Shown in pieces: positions 55,041 to 64,000 of a DNA stretch of 64,000 nucleotides (within the stretch, counting starts at the first letter, position 1; each line of letters starts with the position of its first letter). Under the pieces are notes generated by a model, which was not told where the DNA came from, searched no databases, and worked only from the letters and a program-made list of their open reading frames with translations. This stretch comes from Pseudomonas sp. CFII64 (lineage in GTDB: Bacteria > Pseudomonadota > Gammaproteobacteria > Pseudomonadales > Pseudomonadaceae): contig NZ_ATLO01000003.1 in assembly GCF_000416235.1 (NCBI RefSeq), positions 140,990 through 204,989 of the forward strand, read 5' to 3'. A program made the translations under genes and the position numbers.

Positions 55041-56261
55041 TCAAAGCGCTTTTTTCGTGCGCGGCAGGAAAATCGCCAGCAGGCCCAGCAGTGGCAGAAA
55101 CGAGCACAGCGTGTAGACGAACAAAATGCCGTGGCTGTCCGCCAGATAACCGAGCAAGGCCGCGCCGATGCCGCCGAAACCGAACATCAGGCCGAAGAAA
55201 ATCCCTGCGATCATGCCGACGTTGCCCGGCACCAGTTCCTGGGCGTACACCACGATGGCGGAAAACGCCGAAGCCAGGATGAAACCGATGATCACGCTTA
55301 GCACGCTGGTCCAGAACAGGTCCGCGTAAGGCAGCGCCAGCGTGAAGGGTGCTGCGCCGAGAATCGAGAACCAGATCACCGCCTTGCGGCCGATCTTGTC
55401 GCCAATCGGGCCGCCAAAGAAAGTGCCCGCTGCCACCGCGCCGAGAAACAGGAACAGCTGCAACTGTGATTGCGCCACGGACAGGTCAAACTTCTCGATC
55501 AGGTAAAAGGTGAAGTAGCTGGTGATGCTGGACATGTAGAAGAACTTGGAAAACACCAGAAACGCCAGAATCCCCAACGCCATGGTAACGCGGCCTTTGG
55601 ACAAGCCATGATTCGCGGCCTGGCCTTGCTTGAGCTTGAACAGACTCAAGTGCGAGCGATACCAGCGGCTGATGGCGTACAGCAAGCCCAAGGAAAACAG
55701 CGCAAACAGTCCGAACCAGGCCACATGCCCCTGGCCGAACGGAATGATGATCGCCGCCGCCAACAGCGGACCGAATGCCGAACCCGTGTTACCGCCGACC
55801 TGAAAGGTCGATTGCGCCAGACCAAAACGCCCGCCCGACGCCAGCCGCGCGATACGCGAAGCTTCCGGGTGAAAGGTCGAGGAACCGATGCCGATCAGCG
55901 CCGAAGCCAGCAGGATCAGCGGAAAACTGCCAACCATGGACAACATCAGAATGCCGATCAGGGTGCAGATCGAACCCAGCGGCAAGACCAGTGGATTGGG
56001 GTGGCGATCAGTGTAATAACCCACCCAGGGTTGCAGCAGCGAAGCAGTGATCTGGAATGTCAGGGTAATCAGCCCAACCTGAGTGAAGCTCAGCCCGTAG
56101 TTTTCCTTGAGCATCGGGTAGATCGACGGCAATACGGCCTGGATCAGGTCATTGATCAAATGCGCCAGCGCCACCGCGCCGATAATGCGCATCACCAACG
56201 GACTGCTGGTGCTGGACGGTGAGGCTGGAATTGCGTTTGAAGCAGGGTTGCTGACGGCCAT
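55041..56261 (-). CDS. MFS transporter, fosmidomycin-resistance (Fsr) type
   Basis: 406 residues, 12 membrane helices. HLINDLIQAVLPSIYPMLKENYGLSFTQVGLITLTFQI and SSTFHPEASRIARLASGGRFGLAQSTFQVGGNTG are distinctive of Fsr-type exporters. It would export a drug-like anion using the proton gradient. The start is taken at 56261, four codons inside the first ATG (56270), because GGA lies 8-9 nt upstream of it; either is possible. It is convergent with DUF1853, with only 4 nt between the stops. Confidence 0.85.
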   Translation of the reverse strand: MAVSNPASNAIPASPSSTSSPLVMRIIGAVALAHLINDLIQAVLPSIYPMLKENYGLSFTQVGLITLTFQITASLLQPWVGYYTDRHPNPLVLPLGSICTLIGILMLSMVGSFPLILLASALIGIGSSTFHPEASRIARLASGGRFGLAQSTFQVGGNTGSAFGPLLAAAIIIPFGQGHVAWFGLFALFSLGLLYAISRWYRSHLSLFKLKQGQAANHGLSKGRVTMALGILAFLVFSKFFYMSSITSYFTFYLIEKFDLSVAQSQLQLFLFLGAVAAGTFFGGPIGDKIGRKAVIWFSILGAAPFTLALPYADLFWTSVLSVIIGFILASAFSAIVVYAQELVPGNVGMIAGIFFGLMFGFGGIGAALLGYLADSHGILFVYTLCSFLPLLGLLAIFLPRTKKAL

Positions 56262-56409
56262 GAAGTTCATCCGTGGAGCGTTTGGATGTGCCCTGACAGC
56301 TCATTGCAAAATGTGTCGACGGCACGCGGGGGTCGCCAATGTGCCATTTTTTAGGGCGCTATCGCCACAAATTGTTGCAGCGATAGTGTTCTCTTTCCCG
56401 GATTCATCT

Positions 56410-56437
56410 TGTAGGAGCGAATTTATTCGCTCCTACA
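56410..56437. repeat. REP-like palindrome
   Basis: GTAGGAGCGAA and TTCGCTCCTAC separated by 4 nt form a short palindrome in the gap after the MHS transporter gene. It may help terminate that gene. Confidence 0.65.
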
Positions 56438-56445
56438 GATTTGCA

Positions 56446-57783
56446 CTACGCCGCAGCGCCCATCGCCCCCGGCGTCGCCCCCGCCGGAATATCATGCAGG
56501 GAAATCCGCGAAGTCTCCCGCAACGCCAAGCCACCCGCCAATGCCAGCAAGGCGACAGCGATCAGGTAAAACGCCGGCGAAAGGTTGCTGCCCGTCGTGG
56601 TAATCAACCAGGTCGCCATCAAGGGCGCGGTGCCCCCGAAAATCGTGTAGGCCATGTTGTAGGTGATCGCCGACGCGGTATAGCGGGTGCGGGTCGGGAA
56701 GGTTTCCGAAAGCAGCGCCGCCGTGACCACACCGCACAACACCGCGCCAACAGCCAGCAGCATGACGCCGACAATGGACGCCGCGAACGAGCCCGAACTG
56801 GCCATCAGGAAGGATGGATAAACCACGATGATCAACAATGCGCAGGCGCTCATGACCGTGACGCGACGCCCGACACGATCCGAATACAGCCCGGCCAGCG
56901 GACAGATCGCCGCAGCGAAGATCAATGCAATCAACGACACCAGCAGCGCCGAGGCACGACTCAGGCCGCCGGCCACTTGCAGGTAGGTGGCGAAATACGT
57001 GGTGAACATATAGAACGACAAGGCCGTCAACGAAACGAAAGCGCCAAGGCAGCAAATTGCCGCGCCGTGGTTGCGCAGGGTTTCCTTGAGTGGCGAGTGG
57101 GCCACCGCGTGCTCCTCTTTGACGGCCTGAAACGCCGGGGTTTCGTCCAGTTTCCAACGCAGGTAAAGCCCGACGAGCCCCAGTGGCGCGGCGATCAGGA
57201 ACGGCAGGCGCCAGCCCCAGCTGCCCATGGCTTCGGCAGACAACGATGCTTCCAGTGCATAGGCCACCACTGCGGCAGCGGCGAAGGCGGAAAAGGTCGA
57301 AACGGGAATGAAACTGCCATACCAGGCGCGCTTGTCATTGGGCGCATGTTCCATCAGATAAGCACAGGCCCCGGCGTACTCACCGCCCGCCGAGAAACCT
57401 TGGGCACAGCGGATCAGCGTCAACAGGATCGGCGCCATCACCCCGATGGCGGCATAGGTGGGTAACACGCCGATCAGGGTCGTGGCGCCCGCCATCAGCA
57501 AAATAGTCATTGCCAGAGTGCGCTTGCGGCCGATCCGGTCGCCCAGCATGCCGAAGAAGATCCCGCCCAAAGGCCGAAATGCGAAAGCCACGGCGAATAC
57601 CGCAAAGGTTTTCAGCAAGGCGGCACTGGCGTCGCCGCTGGGGAAAAACTGTTGGGCGATGGTGGTGGCCAGGAAGCCGTAGACCGCGAAGTCGAACCAT
57701 TCGACGAAGTTGCCGATGGCGGCGGCAACAATGACTTTTCTCAAAGTGGCGGGACTGACCTGCCCTGCAGTTGCACTGGTCAT
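56446..57783 (-). CDS. MFS transporter of the metabolite:H+ symporter (MHS) family
   Basis: 445 residues, 12 membrane helices. AAAIGNFVEWFDFAVYGFLATTIAQQFFP at the start and RPLGGIFFGMLGDRIGRKRTLAMTILLM are MHS signatures (ProP, KgtP, ShiA group), as is RCAQGFSAGGEYAGACAYLMEH. Such carriers import dicarboxylates, citrate, betaine or proline. No catabolic partner sits beside it except, divergently, the D-cysteine desulfhydrase-type gene, so the substrate remains open. Confidence 0.85.
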   Translation of the reverse strand: MTSATAGQVSPATLRKVIVAAAIGNFVEWFDFAVYGFLATTIAQQFFPSGDASAALLKTFAVFAVAFAFRPLGGIFFGMLGDRIGRKRTLAMTILLMAGATTLIGVLPTYAAIGVMAPILLTLIRCAQGFSAGGEYAGACAYLMEHAPNDKRAWYGSFIPVSTFSAFAAAAVVAYALEASLSAEAMGSWGWRLPFLIAAPLGLVGLYLRWKLDETPAFQAVKEEHAVAHSPLKETLRNHGAAICCLGAFVSLTALSFYMFTTYFATYLQVAGGLSRASALLVSLIALIFAAAICPLAGLYSDRVGRRVTVMSACALLIIVVYPSFLMASSGSFAASIVGVMLLAVGAVLCGVVTAALLSETFPTRTRYTASAITYNMAYTIFGGTAPLMATWLITTTGSNLSPAFYLIAVALLALAGGLALRETSRISLHDIPAGATPGAMGAAA

Positions 57784-57931
57784 GCTGAACCTCGACGTTG
57801 TATCAGGAAGCTATCGATTATCGGGACAGCGGCTGAAAGGGTTCACTCTGAAAGTGTCATCCACGTATTCAGGGCCGACCCGTCATGACCCGAGAGGCGC
57901 AGGATTCGTGCCAGAGGGCCGGATCGGAGGC

Positions 57932-58846
57932 TTAAAGACCCATCGCCCGTCGACTTTGCAGGCCACCGGTGTGGATAAAGATCAAACGCGTGCCTGGCGC
58001 AAAACGCCCGCTCGATAGTTCATCGCGCAGCATCAGCAGGGCTTTGCCGGTGTACAGCGGTTCGAGAGGGATGCCGCTCTGGTCTTCGCAGGCAGCGATG
58101 AAATCGAGCAGGTGCTGGTCGGTTTTGGCAAAGCCGCCACGGCTGGCGTCGAGCAGGTGATAAGCAGAAATCGCAGCTGATCCAACAATTGCTGCCACAT
58201 TCTCCCGCACCCCATGCCCATCCGGCACCGCCATGGCGCCATACACCGGATGTTCCCCCGCTTCTGCCCACACCAACCCGGCCAGCGTGGTGCCCGTCCC
58301 GACGGCCAGCCACCAGCCGTGATAATCGTCCCAGCCCAGATTACCCAGCTGGCCGCGCGCCATACTCAATAGCTCCGCACAGCCCGATGCACCGGCCAAA
58401 CCACCGCCACCTTCCGGGATCGGAGAAAAGTCTGGATAACGCGCCAGCCAGGGCAGCCAGAAATCAGCCTCGTGCCGCGCCCGATAGCCGCCATAACCCA
58501 ACCAATGCAACTGCATGCCGAATGCCTGCAAATCCCGCGTGGTCGGGGTTTGCTGCGCATGGCCGCGCAATAGGCCCACAGTGGGGAAATCGAAACGTTT
58601 GCCTGCCGCCGCCAGTGCGTGCAGATGATTGGAATGCGCGCCGCCCAGGCTGATGACCCCTCGGGCCTTGGCCTCGACAGCCGCAGCAAGGTGATGGACG
58701 AGCTTGAACCATTTATTGCCGCTGATCAGCGTGTCGATCAGGTCTAGGCGCAACACCGCCACCTCGACCCCGGCCTGTGCAAGCCAGGGCAGAGTCAGGG
58801 GTTCAAGTGGAGCCTGGGGAGACCAGCTGATGGGTTTGAGCGACAC
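57932..58846 (-). CDS. D-cysteine desulfhydrase / ACC deaminase-family PLP enzyme
   Basis: 304 residues. The fold-type II PLP lysine is K in LISGNKWFKL (about 45), followed by VISLGGAHSNHLHALAAAG and the glycine-rich phosphate loop AVGTGTTLAGLVW. Length and pattern fit the DcyD/AcdS group; true ACC deaminases need specific active-site residues (Glu295/Leu322 type) that I cannot confirm in this shorter protein, so the D-cysteine desulfhydrase or a generic desulfhydrase reading is safer. It lies convergent to nothing and has a 158-nt gap to fadH. Confidence 0.78.
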   Translation of the reverse strand: MSLKPISWSPQAPLEPLTLPWLAQAGVEVAVLRLDLIDTLISGNKWFKLVHHLAAAVEAKARGVISLGGAHSNHLHALAAAGKRFDFPTVGLLRGHAQQTPTTRDLQAFGMQLHWLGYGGYRARHEADFWLPWLARYPDFSPIPEGGGGLAGASGCAELLSMARGQLGNLGWDDYHGWWLAVGTGTTLAGLVWAEAGEHPVYGAMAVPDGHGVRENVAAIVGSAAISAYHLLDASRGGFAKTDQHLLDFIAACEDQSGIPLEPLYTGKALLMLRDELSSGRFAPGTRLIFIHTGGLQSRRAMGL

Positions 58847-58965
58847 GGTGTCTGGCCCGCATTAAAGAGAGGCGCAGTTTACCACTCACGCAGATTCACC
58901 TGGTCTGACGCATATCCGCGAAAGCGCCTGTTCAGACGACGGATATTCACCGCCTGTTCAAATGC

Positions 58966-58989
58966 CTTCGGGAATAAATTCCCTCCTAC
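58966..58989. repeat. Short REP-like palindrome
   Basis: GGGAATAAATTCCC with flanking CTTC and TCCTAC lies 16 nt beyond the fadH stop, resembling the element at 56410. Confidence 0.5.
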
Positions 58990-59004
58990 AGGGATTGCGC
59001 CGGT

Positions 59005-61098
<2,094 letters not shown>

Positions 61099-61266
61099 TC
61101 AGGCTTTTCGGGCCTGTTCATGGCGCAACAGTAAAGGCCCCACCCAGCGCGCTCAATGACTGAAAGTGACAAGTTATTGATCCAAACGTGCAGCAAGGGT
61201 TGGCAAGCACGATGGCGCGCCCTACCCTAGGCGGCAAACCCGCACCCGGCAGCCCTTTTCCTTCCT

Positions 61267-62412
61267 ATGCGTACATTTTTTGCTGTTTTCCTGGCCACGC
61301 TGCTGCTGATCGCCCTGACCAGTTACGGGGTCTGGACCGAGCAGCGCCCGGTGGGCCATTACCTGTCCGACCTGCGCATCCAATTGGCAGTCGATGACGG
61401 TCAGCCCGGCGAGCGCGGCAACCTGTTGGGTGTGCAGGCCGAACTGTTTCCCGCCGACTACCAAAGCCTCGAACGCCTGCACCGCAAACTGGCTGCCTAT
61501 CTGGCGCAGGCGCGGGACAAAGGCCTGGTTAACAGCAAGACCATCGTTGTGCTGCCCGAACACGTCGGGACCTGGCTGTTTGCCACTGGCGAAAAGAATC
61601 AGCTGTATCAAGCCGCCACCATTGATGAAGCCATGACCTGGCTATCAGTGAGCAACCCGCTGAAATTCATGGCTGCCATGCTGGGCGCCACTGGCGAGAA
61701 CCGCCTGAACGACGCCCACCTGCGGATGAAAGCCGCCAGCATGGCCAAGGATTACCAGGCGTTGTTCGGCGGGCTGGCCAAGGAGTTTGGCGTGACCTTG
61801 GTCGCCGGCTCCATTGTGCTGCCGCAACCCCGTGTGGTGGACGGCAAGCTGGAAGTCGGCAGCGGCCCGCTGTTCAACAGCAGCCTGGTCTTTGGCATCG
61901 ATGGCCTGCCCATTGGCCAGCCGCAGCGGCAGTTATATCCGGCCAGTTATCAGCGCGGTTACATCCAGTCCGCCGCCGACGCACCGCTCAACGTCGTCGA
62001 CACGCCTGCCGGACGATTGGGCATCCTGATCGGCATCGACAGCTGGTATCCGCGCAACTACAGCCGCTTGAACGACAGCGGCGCGGAGTTGATCGCCGTA
62101 CCGGCTTTTGTGGTCGGCAACGGCGGCTGGCGCAAACCCTGGCGCGGCGTGCCAGGCGTCGACCTCGCCCCACCGCTCGACATGCCGGCGGGCAGCCTCA
62201 GCGAAGGCGAAGCGTGGCAACGCCTGACCCTGACCAGCAAGACACCGGGCAGCTCGGCCCGCGCCGGCGTCAGCGTGTTCATGCGCGGCCAGTTCTGGGA
62301 TCAGGGCAGCGCCGGGCACAGTTTCGCCAGCCGCAACGGCCTGAAGATCATCGAGCCTTCGCCGGACGACAAGACCGGCCACGGCGCACGCCTGATCAAC
62401 CTCTGGCTCTGA
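61267..62412 (+). CDS. Nitrilase-superfamily protein lacking the catalytic cysteine
   Basis: 381 residues. N-terminal membrane anchor or signal (about 1-20), then a carbon-nitrogen hydrolase fold. The Glu of the Glu-Lys-Cys triad is present (VVLPEHVGTW, E98). At the cysteine strand the sequence is GILIGIDSWYP where active members read G[VI]LICYDSWYP; residue 256 is Gly (codon GGC at 62032-62034). The expected Lys before LYP is also not found (PQRQLYP), and the whole protein contains no cysteine. It is therefore likely a non-catalytic relative. The gene lacks a good Shine-Dalgarno sequence. An AraC-type regulator gene starts 2 nt after its stop. Divergent from fadH. Confidence 0.75.
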   Translation: MRTFFAVFLATLLLIALTSYGVWTEQRPVGHYLSDLRIQLAVDDGQPGERGNLLGVQAELFPADYQSLERLHRKLAAYLAQARDKGLVNSKTIVVLPEHVGTWLFATGEKNQLYQAATIDEAMTWLSVSNPLKFMAAMLGATGENRLNDAHLRMKAASMAKDYQALFGGLAKEFGVTLVAGSIVLPQPRVVDGKLEVGSGPLFNSSLVFGIDGLPIGQPQRQLYPASYQRGYIQSAADAPLNVVDTPAGRLGILIGIDSWYPRNYSRLNDSGAELIAVPAFVVGNGGWRKPWRGVPGVDLAPPLDMPAGSLSEGEAWQRLTLTSKTPGSSARAGVSVFMRGQFWDQGSAGHSFASRNGLKIIEPSPDDKTGHGARLINLWL

Positions 62413-62414
62413 CC

Positions 62415-63455
62415 ATGAATCCGTCGCCGATGCGCCTGGGAGATTTGTCCGTCGGGTTTGTTCACAGCCTGAGTGATGCAGTGCGCAGTTTCGACTGCGA
62501 TCCCGCCCCGCTGCTGGCGCAATACGGCCTGGACGCCGCACGCCTGGGCGAAGCCTGCGCCCGCCTGTCGATTCCACGCTACATGCGCCTGGGCCATGCC
62601 GCCATCCAGCTCACCGGTCAGCCGGGACTGGGTCTGCGCATGGGCCGCTTAAGCCGGATCAGCCAATGCGGCCTGGTGGGCGTGACGGCCGCGCAAGCGC
62701 CCACAGTCCGAGAAGCGGCGCGCACATTGATCCGTTTTGAAGCGCTGTACGGCTCCAATTACCGGGGGCATTCGAGCTTTCACGAAGACGCGCGAGGCGC
62801 ATGGCTGCGTTTTTACTCCATCAGCCCGTATAACGCTTACAACCGCTTCGTGGTGGATTCGATATTCGCCGGTTGGGTGCAGCAACTCTCGACACTGGCC
62901 GGGACAGAGATTCGGGCGCAGCGCATTGAAATCGAATTCGATGCGCCAACATACGCGGCCGAATACGCGCCCCTGAGCGAACATCCGGTGGTGTTTTCAG
63001 CTGACACCAATCAACTGCTGCTAAATCAAGACGTGCTGGCCTTGCGCAATCCCGAGCATTGCCCGAGCACGTGGCGACACTTGCTGCAACTCTGTGAAAA
63101 GGAACTGGAGCAACTGACCCGCACCCGCAGCCTGCGTGAACGCATCACGCGTTTGCTCGGACCTTTGTTGAATGGCGGCCGGGAACCGGACCTGGAGGAA
63201 GTTGCCGCACGCTTGAAATTGCCGACCTGGACGTTGCGCCGCAAGCTGGCTGAAGAAGGCACGCGCTTTCGCACCATTCTCAATGACACGCGACGCGACC
63301 TGGCAATGACTTACATACGCGACACCGAACTGGCGTTCGGCGAAATTGCCTATCTGCTGGGTTTCGCGTCGGCCGAAGCCTTTCAACGCGCCTTCAAGCG
63401 CTGGAACGGCCAGACTCCCGGGGAGTTCCGCCGCAGCCAACGCCATATTGCCTGA
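62415..63455 (+). CDS. AraC-family transcriptional regulator
   Basis: 346 residues. The N-terminal effector domain (about 1-190) fits the Arabinose_bd-type module of OruR-like regulators; the C-terminal tandem HTH has EEVAARLKLPTWTLRRKLAEEG and FGEIAYLLGFASAEAFQRAFKRWNGQTPGEFR, the second being the conserved AraC signature. The ATG 2 nt after the nitrilase-like stop marks a co-transcribed pair. It may control that gene, fadH or ilvA; no target site is evident. Confidence 0.9.
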   Translation: MNPSPMRLGDLSVGFVHSLSDAVRSFDCDPAPLLAQYGLDAARLGEACARLSIPRYMRLGHAAIQLTGQPGLGLRMGRLSRISQCGLVGVTAAQAPTVREAARTLIRFEALYGSNYRGHSSFHEDARGAWLRFYSISPYNAYNRFVVDSIFAGWVQQLSTLAGTEIRAQRIEIEFDAPTYAAEYAPLSEHPVVFSADTNQLLLNQDVLALRNPEHCPSTWRHLLQLCEKELEQLTRTRSLRERITRLLGPLLNGGREPDLEEVAARLKLPTWTLRRKLAEEGTRFRTILNDTRRDLAMTYIRDTELAFGEIAYLLGFASAEAFQRAFKRWNGQTPGEFRRSQRHIA

Positions 63456-63459
63456 ACGC

Positions 63460-63546
63460 TTACAACTCGGTAGCGTCGTCCGCAGGCTCGGGTGGATCCA
63501 GTTCAAACGCTTTGTATTCGAGTATTTCTTCCAGATAGTCGTCCAT
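63460..63546 (-). CDS. Candidate 28-residue acidic small protein
   Basis: Open frame MDDYLEEILEYKAF...DDATEL, with a GAGGG site about 10 nt upstream on the minus strand. It is very acidic with an amphipathic N-terminal helix. It is convergent with the AraC-type regulator, 4 nt from its stop. No family is recognised. Strong composition bias and the good RBS favour a real gene, but at this size chance is hard to exclude. Confidence 0.45.
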   Translation of the reverse strand: MDDYLEEILEYKAFELDPPEPADDATEL

Positions 63547-63684
63547 AACGCATGCCCTCTTGGCTGTTCTTTAATGACTGCATTCACTGACCATGACCTC
63601 CACCTTAAAGTGCCCAAGTGAAGGAAAAATGTCAGTGTCATTAAAGATACGCGGCGCGATGGCGGGAATTTAGCCAGCGCCGCC

Positions 63685-63712
63685 TTGACTTGGCCCGCAC
63701 AACCGAAATAGT
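63685..63712 (+). promoter_or_regulatory. Probable promoter of the ilvA leader
   Basis: TTGACT at 63685-63690, a 16-nt spacer and AATAGT at 63707-63712. A start site 6-7 nt later would lie only 2-4 nt before the leader peptide ATG, so the leader may be translated from an almost leaderless message. Confidence 0.5.
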
Positions 63713-63721
63713 CTTCAGGCC

Positions 63722-63787
63722 ATGAACGTAACCAAGCATTTCTTCGGCCAGATTATTATTACCGCCATTCCAGTCATGGCGGGTTAG
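63722..63787 (+). CDS. Putative ilvA leader peptide (21 residues, Ile-rich)
   Basis: The frame encodes MNVTKHFFGQIIITAIPVMAG then TAG. Codons 11-13 are three successive Ile (ATT) at 63752-63760, followed by Thr and a further Ile at codon 16, and Val at 18: Ile, Val and Thr are the amino acids sensed by attenuators of the isoleucine pathway. The stop codon overlaps the segment GGCGGGTT (63778-63785), the alternative pairing partner of the terminator arm. Its RBS is weak, which is tolerable if the message starts nearly at the ATG. Confidence 0.65.
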   Translation: MNVTKHFFGQIIITAIPVMAG

Positions 63788-63827
63788 CCGACGCGTGCAC
63801 CCAACCCGCCCTAGAGGCGGGTTTTTT
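63778..63827 (+). terminator. ilvA attenuator: antiterminator and Rho-independent terminator
   Basis: Segment 1 GGCGGGTT (63778-63785), segment 2 AACCCGCC (63803-63810) and segment 3 GGCGGGTT (63816-63823). Segments 2 and 3 form the terminator (8-bp stem, 5-nt loop, six T at 63822-63827); segments 1 and 2 form the competing antiterminator. A ribosome stalled at the Ile codons would leave segment 1 free to pair with 2; a ribosome that reaches the stop codon covers segment 1, so 2-3 forms and transcription stops. Confidence 0.75.
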
Positions 63828-63860
63828 CTGTCTCCAGGGCCAACCACTCAGGAGTCAGAC

Positions 63861-63944
63861 ATGATCATTTGCCCAGCCCCGCTCGCCCTCTTCAACCTGC
63901 AGGCTCTGCGCGCCGTCACTACCCGTGAAGGACGCGCGCGATGA
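63861..63944 (+). CDS. Short open frame coupled to ilvA (27 residues)
   Basis: Starts ATG at 63861 behind AGGAG at 63850-63854, one of the best RBS sites in the region, and ends TGA at 63942-63944, overlapping the ilvA ATG (ATGA). It begins MIICPAPLALFNLQ, with two Ile codons right after the start. It could be a second sensing peptide or a coupling device that delivers ribosomes to ilvA; ilvA also has its own GAAGGA site at 63927-63932. Confidence 0.45.
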   Translation: MIICPAPLALFNLQALRAVTTREGRAR

Positions 63945-64000
63945 CCGACCTGCTCAATCACTACGCCCGGAAAATCCTCACCTCCCGCGTCTACGACGTG
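63941..64000 (+). CDS. ilvA: Threonine ammonia-lyase, biosynthetic (N-terminal 20 residues)
   Basis: The window ends after 20 codons. The sequence MTDLLNHYARKILTSRVYDV matches the opening of Pseudomonas IlvA1 (KILTSRVYDV). The enzyme deaminates threonine to 2-oxobutyrate, the first step of isoleucine synthesis, and is normally inhibited by isoleucine. GAAGGA lies 8 nt upstream of the ATG, and the attenuator and leader peptide upstream fit isoleucine-controlled expression. Only the N-terminus can be judged. Confidence 0.8.
   Translation, partial: MTDLLNHYARKILTSRVYDV

Noticed and set aside
57932..58846. Firm call of ACC deaminase (plant growth promotion)
   Set aside because: The protein is shorter than typical AcdS and the deciding active-site residues cannot be verified; many homologues are D-cysteine desulfhydrases.
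63460..63546. The 28-residue frame as a PqqA-type peptide precursor
   Set aside because: It lacks the paired Glu/Tyr of PqqA and has no pqqB-E genes beside it.

Overview
The window is chromosomal DNA of a Pseudomonas, most likely of the fluorescens group. The evidence is high-GC genes packed tightly on both strands, many dispersed REP-type palindromes with a GGCTTTAGCCGG-like core, and typical pseudomonad proteins: a ~1,600-residue NAD-dependent glutamate dehydrogenase, AcnB, MiaE, FadH, the MoxR/Bat operon and SbcCD. Nothing suggests a plasmid, prophage or CRISPR locus. The ends are cut inside lpxH (left) and ilvA (right).

Layout. 1-7.7 kb: end of lpxH; a MarR-controlled EmrAB/outer-membrane tripartite efflux operon; miaE divergent from a tandem universal stress protein with an Anr/FNR-type site; a DUF1289 protein. 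7.7-16.7 kb: acnB with a structured leader, then an 876-bp inverted-repeat element interrupted by a transposase remnant, then gdhB. 17-19.5 kb: a secreted GbpA/CbpD-like protein that lacks the LPMO domain, a small conserved protein and an amidohydrolase. 19.7-26.5 kb: a six-gene MoxR-DUF58-DUF4381-VWA-VWA/TPR-BatD operon. 26.6-32.1 kb: sbcD-sbcC-glutathione transferase. 32.1-34.8 kb: small membrane and secreted proteins, a periplasmic lactonase-type propeller and a small protein whose ribosome-binding site lies in a perfect hairpin.

34.8-41.8 kb is a sugar-acid catabolic locus: two ACS-type MFS permeases, a GguC/AraD1-like FAH-family enzyme, an IlvD/Edd-type aldonate dehydratase and a FadR-type GntR regulator, with a matching operator in the divergent promoter. 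41.9-46.7 kb: an MMPL/RND exporter with its YCF48-like partner, then an omptin protease. 47-55 kb: pepN, DUF2797, a YeaC-like protein, rhomboid protease, metallophosphoesterase, nadK and DUF1853. 55-61 kb: two MFS transporters, a D-cysteine desulfhydrase/ACC deaminase-type enzyme and fadH. 61.2-63.5 kb: a nitrilase-fold protein with no cysteine, followed 2 nt later by an AraC-type regulator.

The most interesting signal is at the right edge. Ahead of ilvA lies a 21-codon leader peptide rich in Ile, followed by an 8-nt segment that can pair with the 5' arm of a Rho-independent terminator, which is the textbook layout of a ribosome-mediated attenuator. Other notable points are the RBS hairpin at 34.8 kb, the acnB leader hairpin, the cysteine-free nitrilase, the LPMO-less chitin-binding protein and the omptin.
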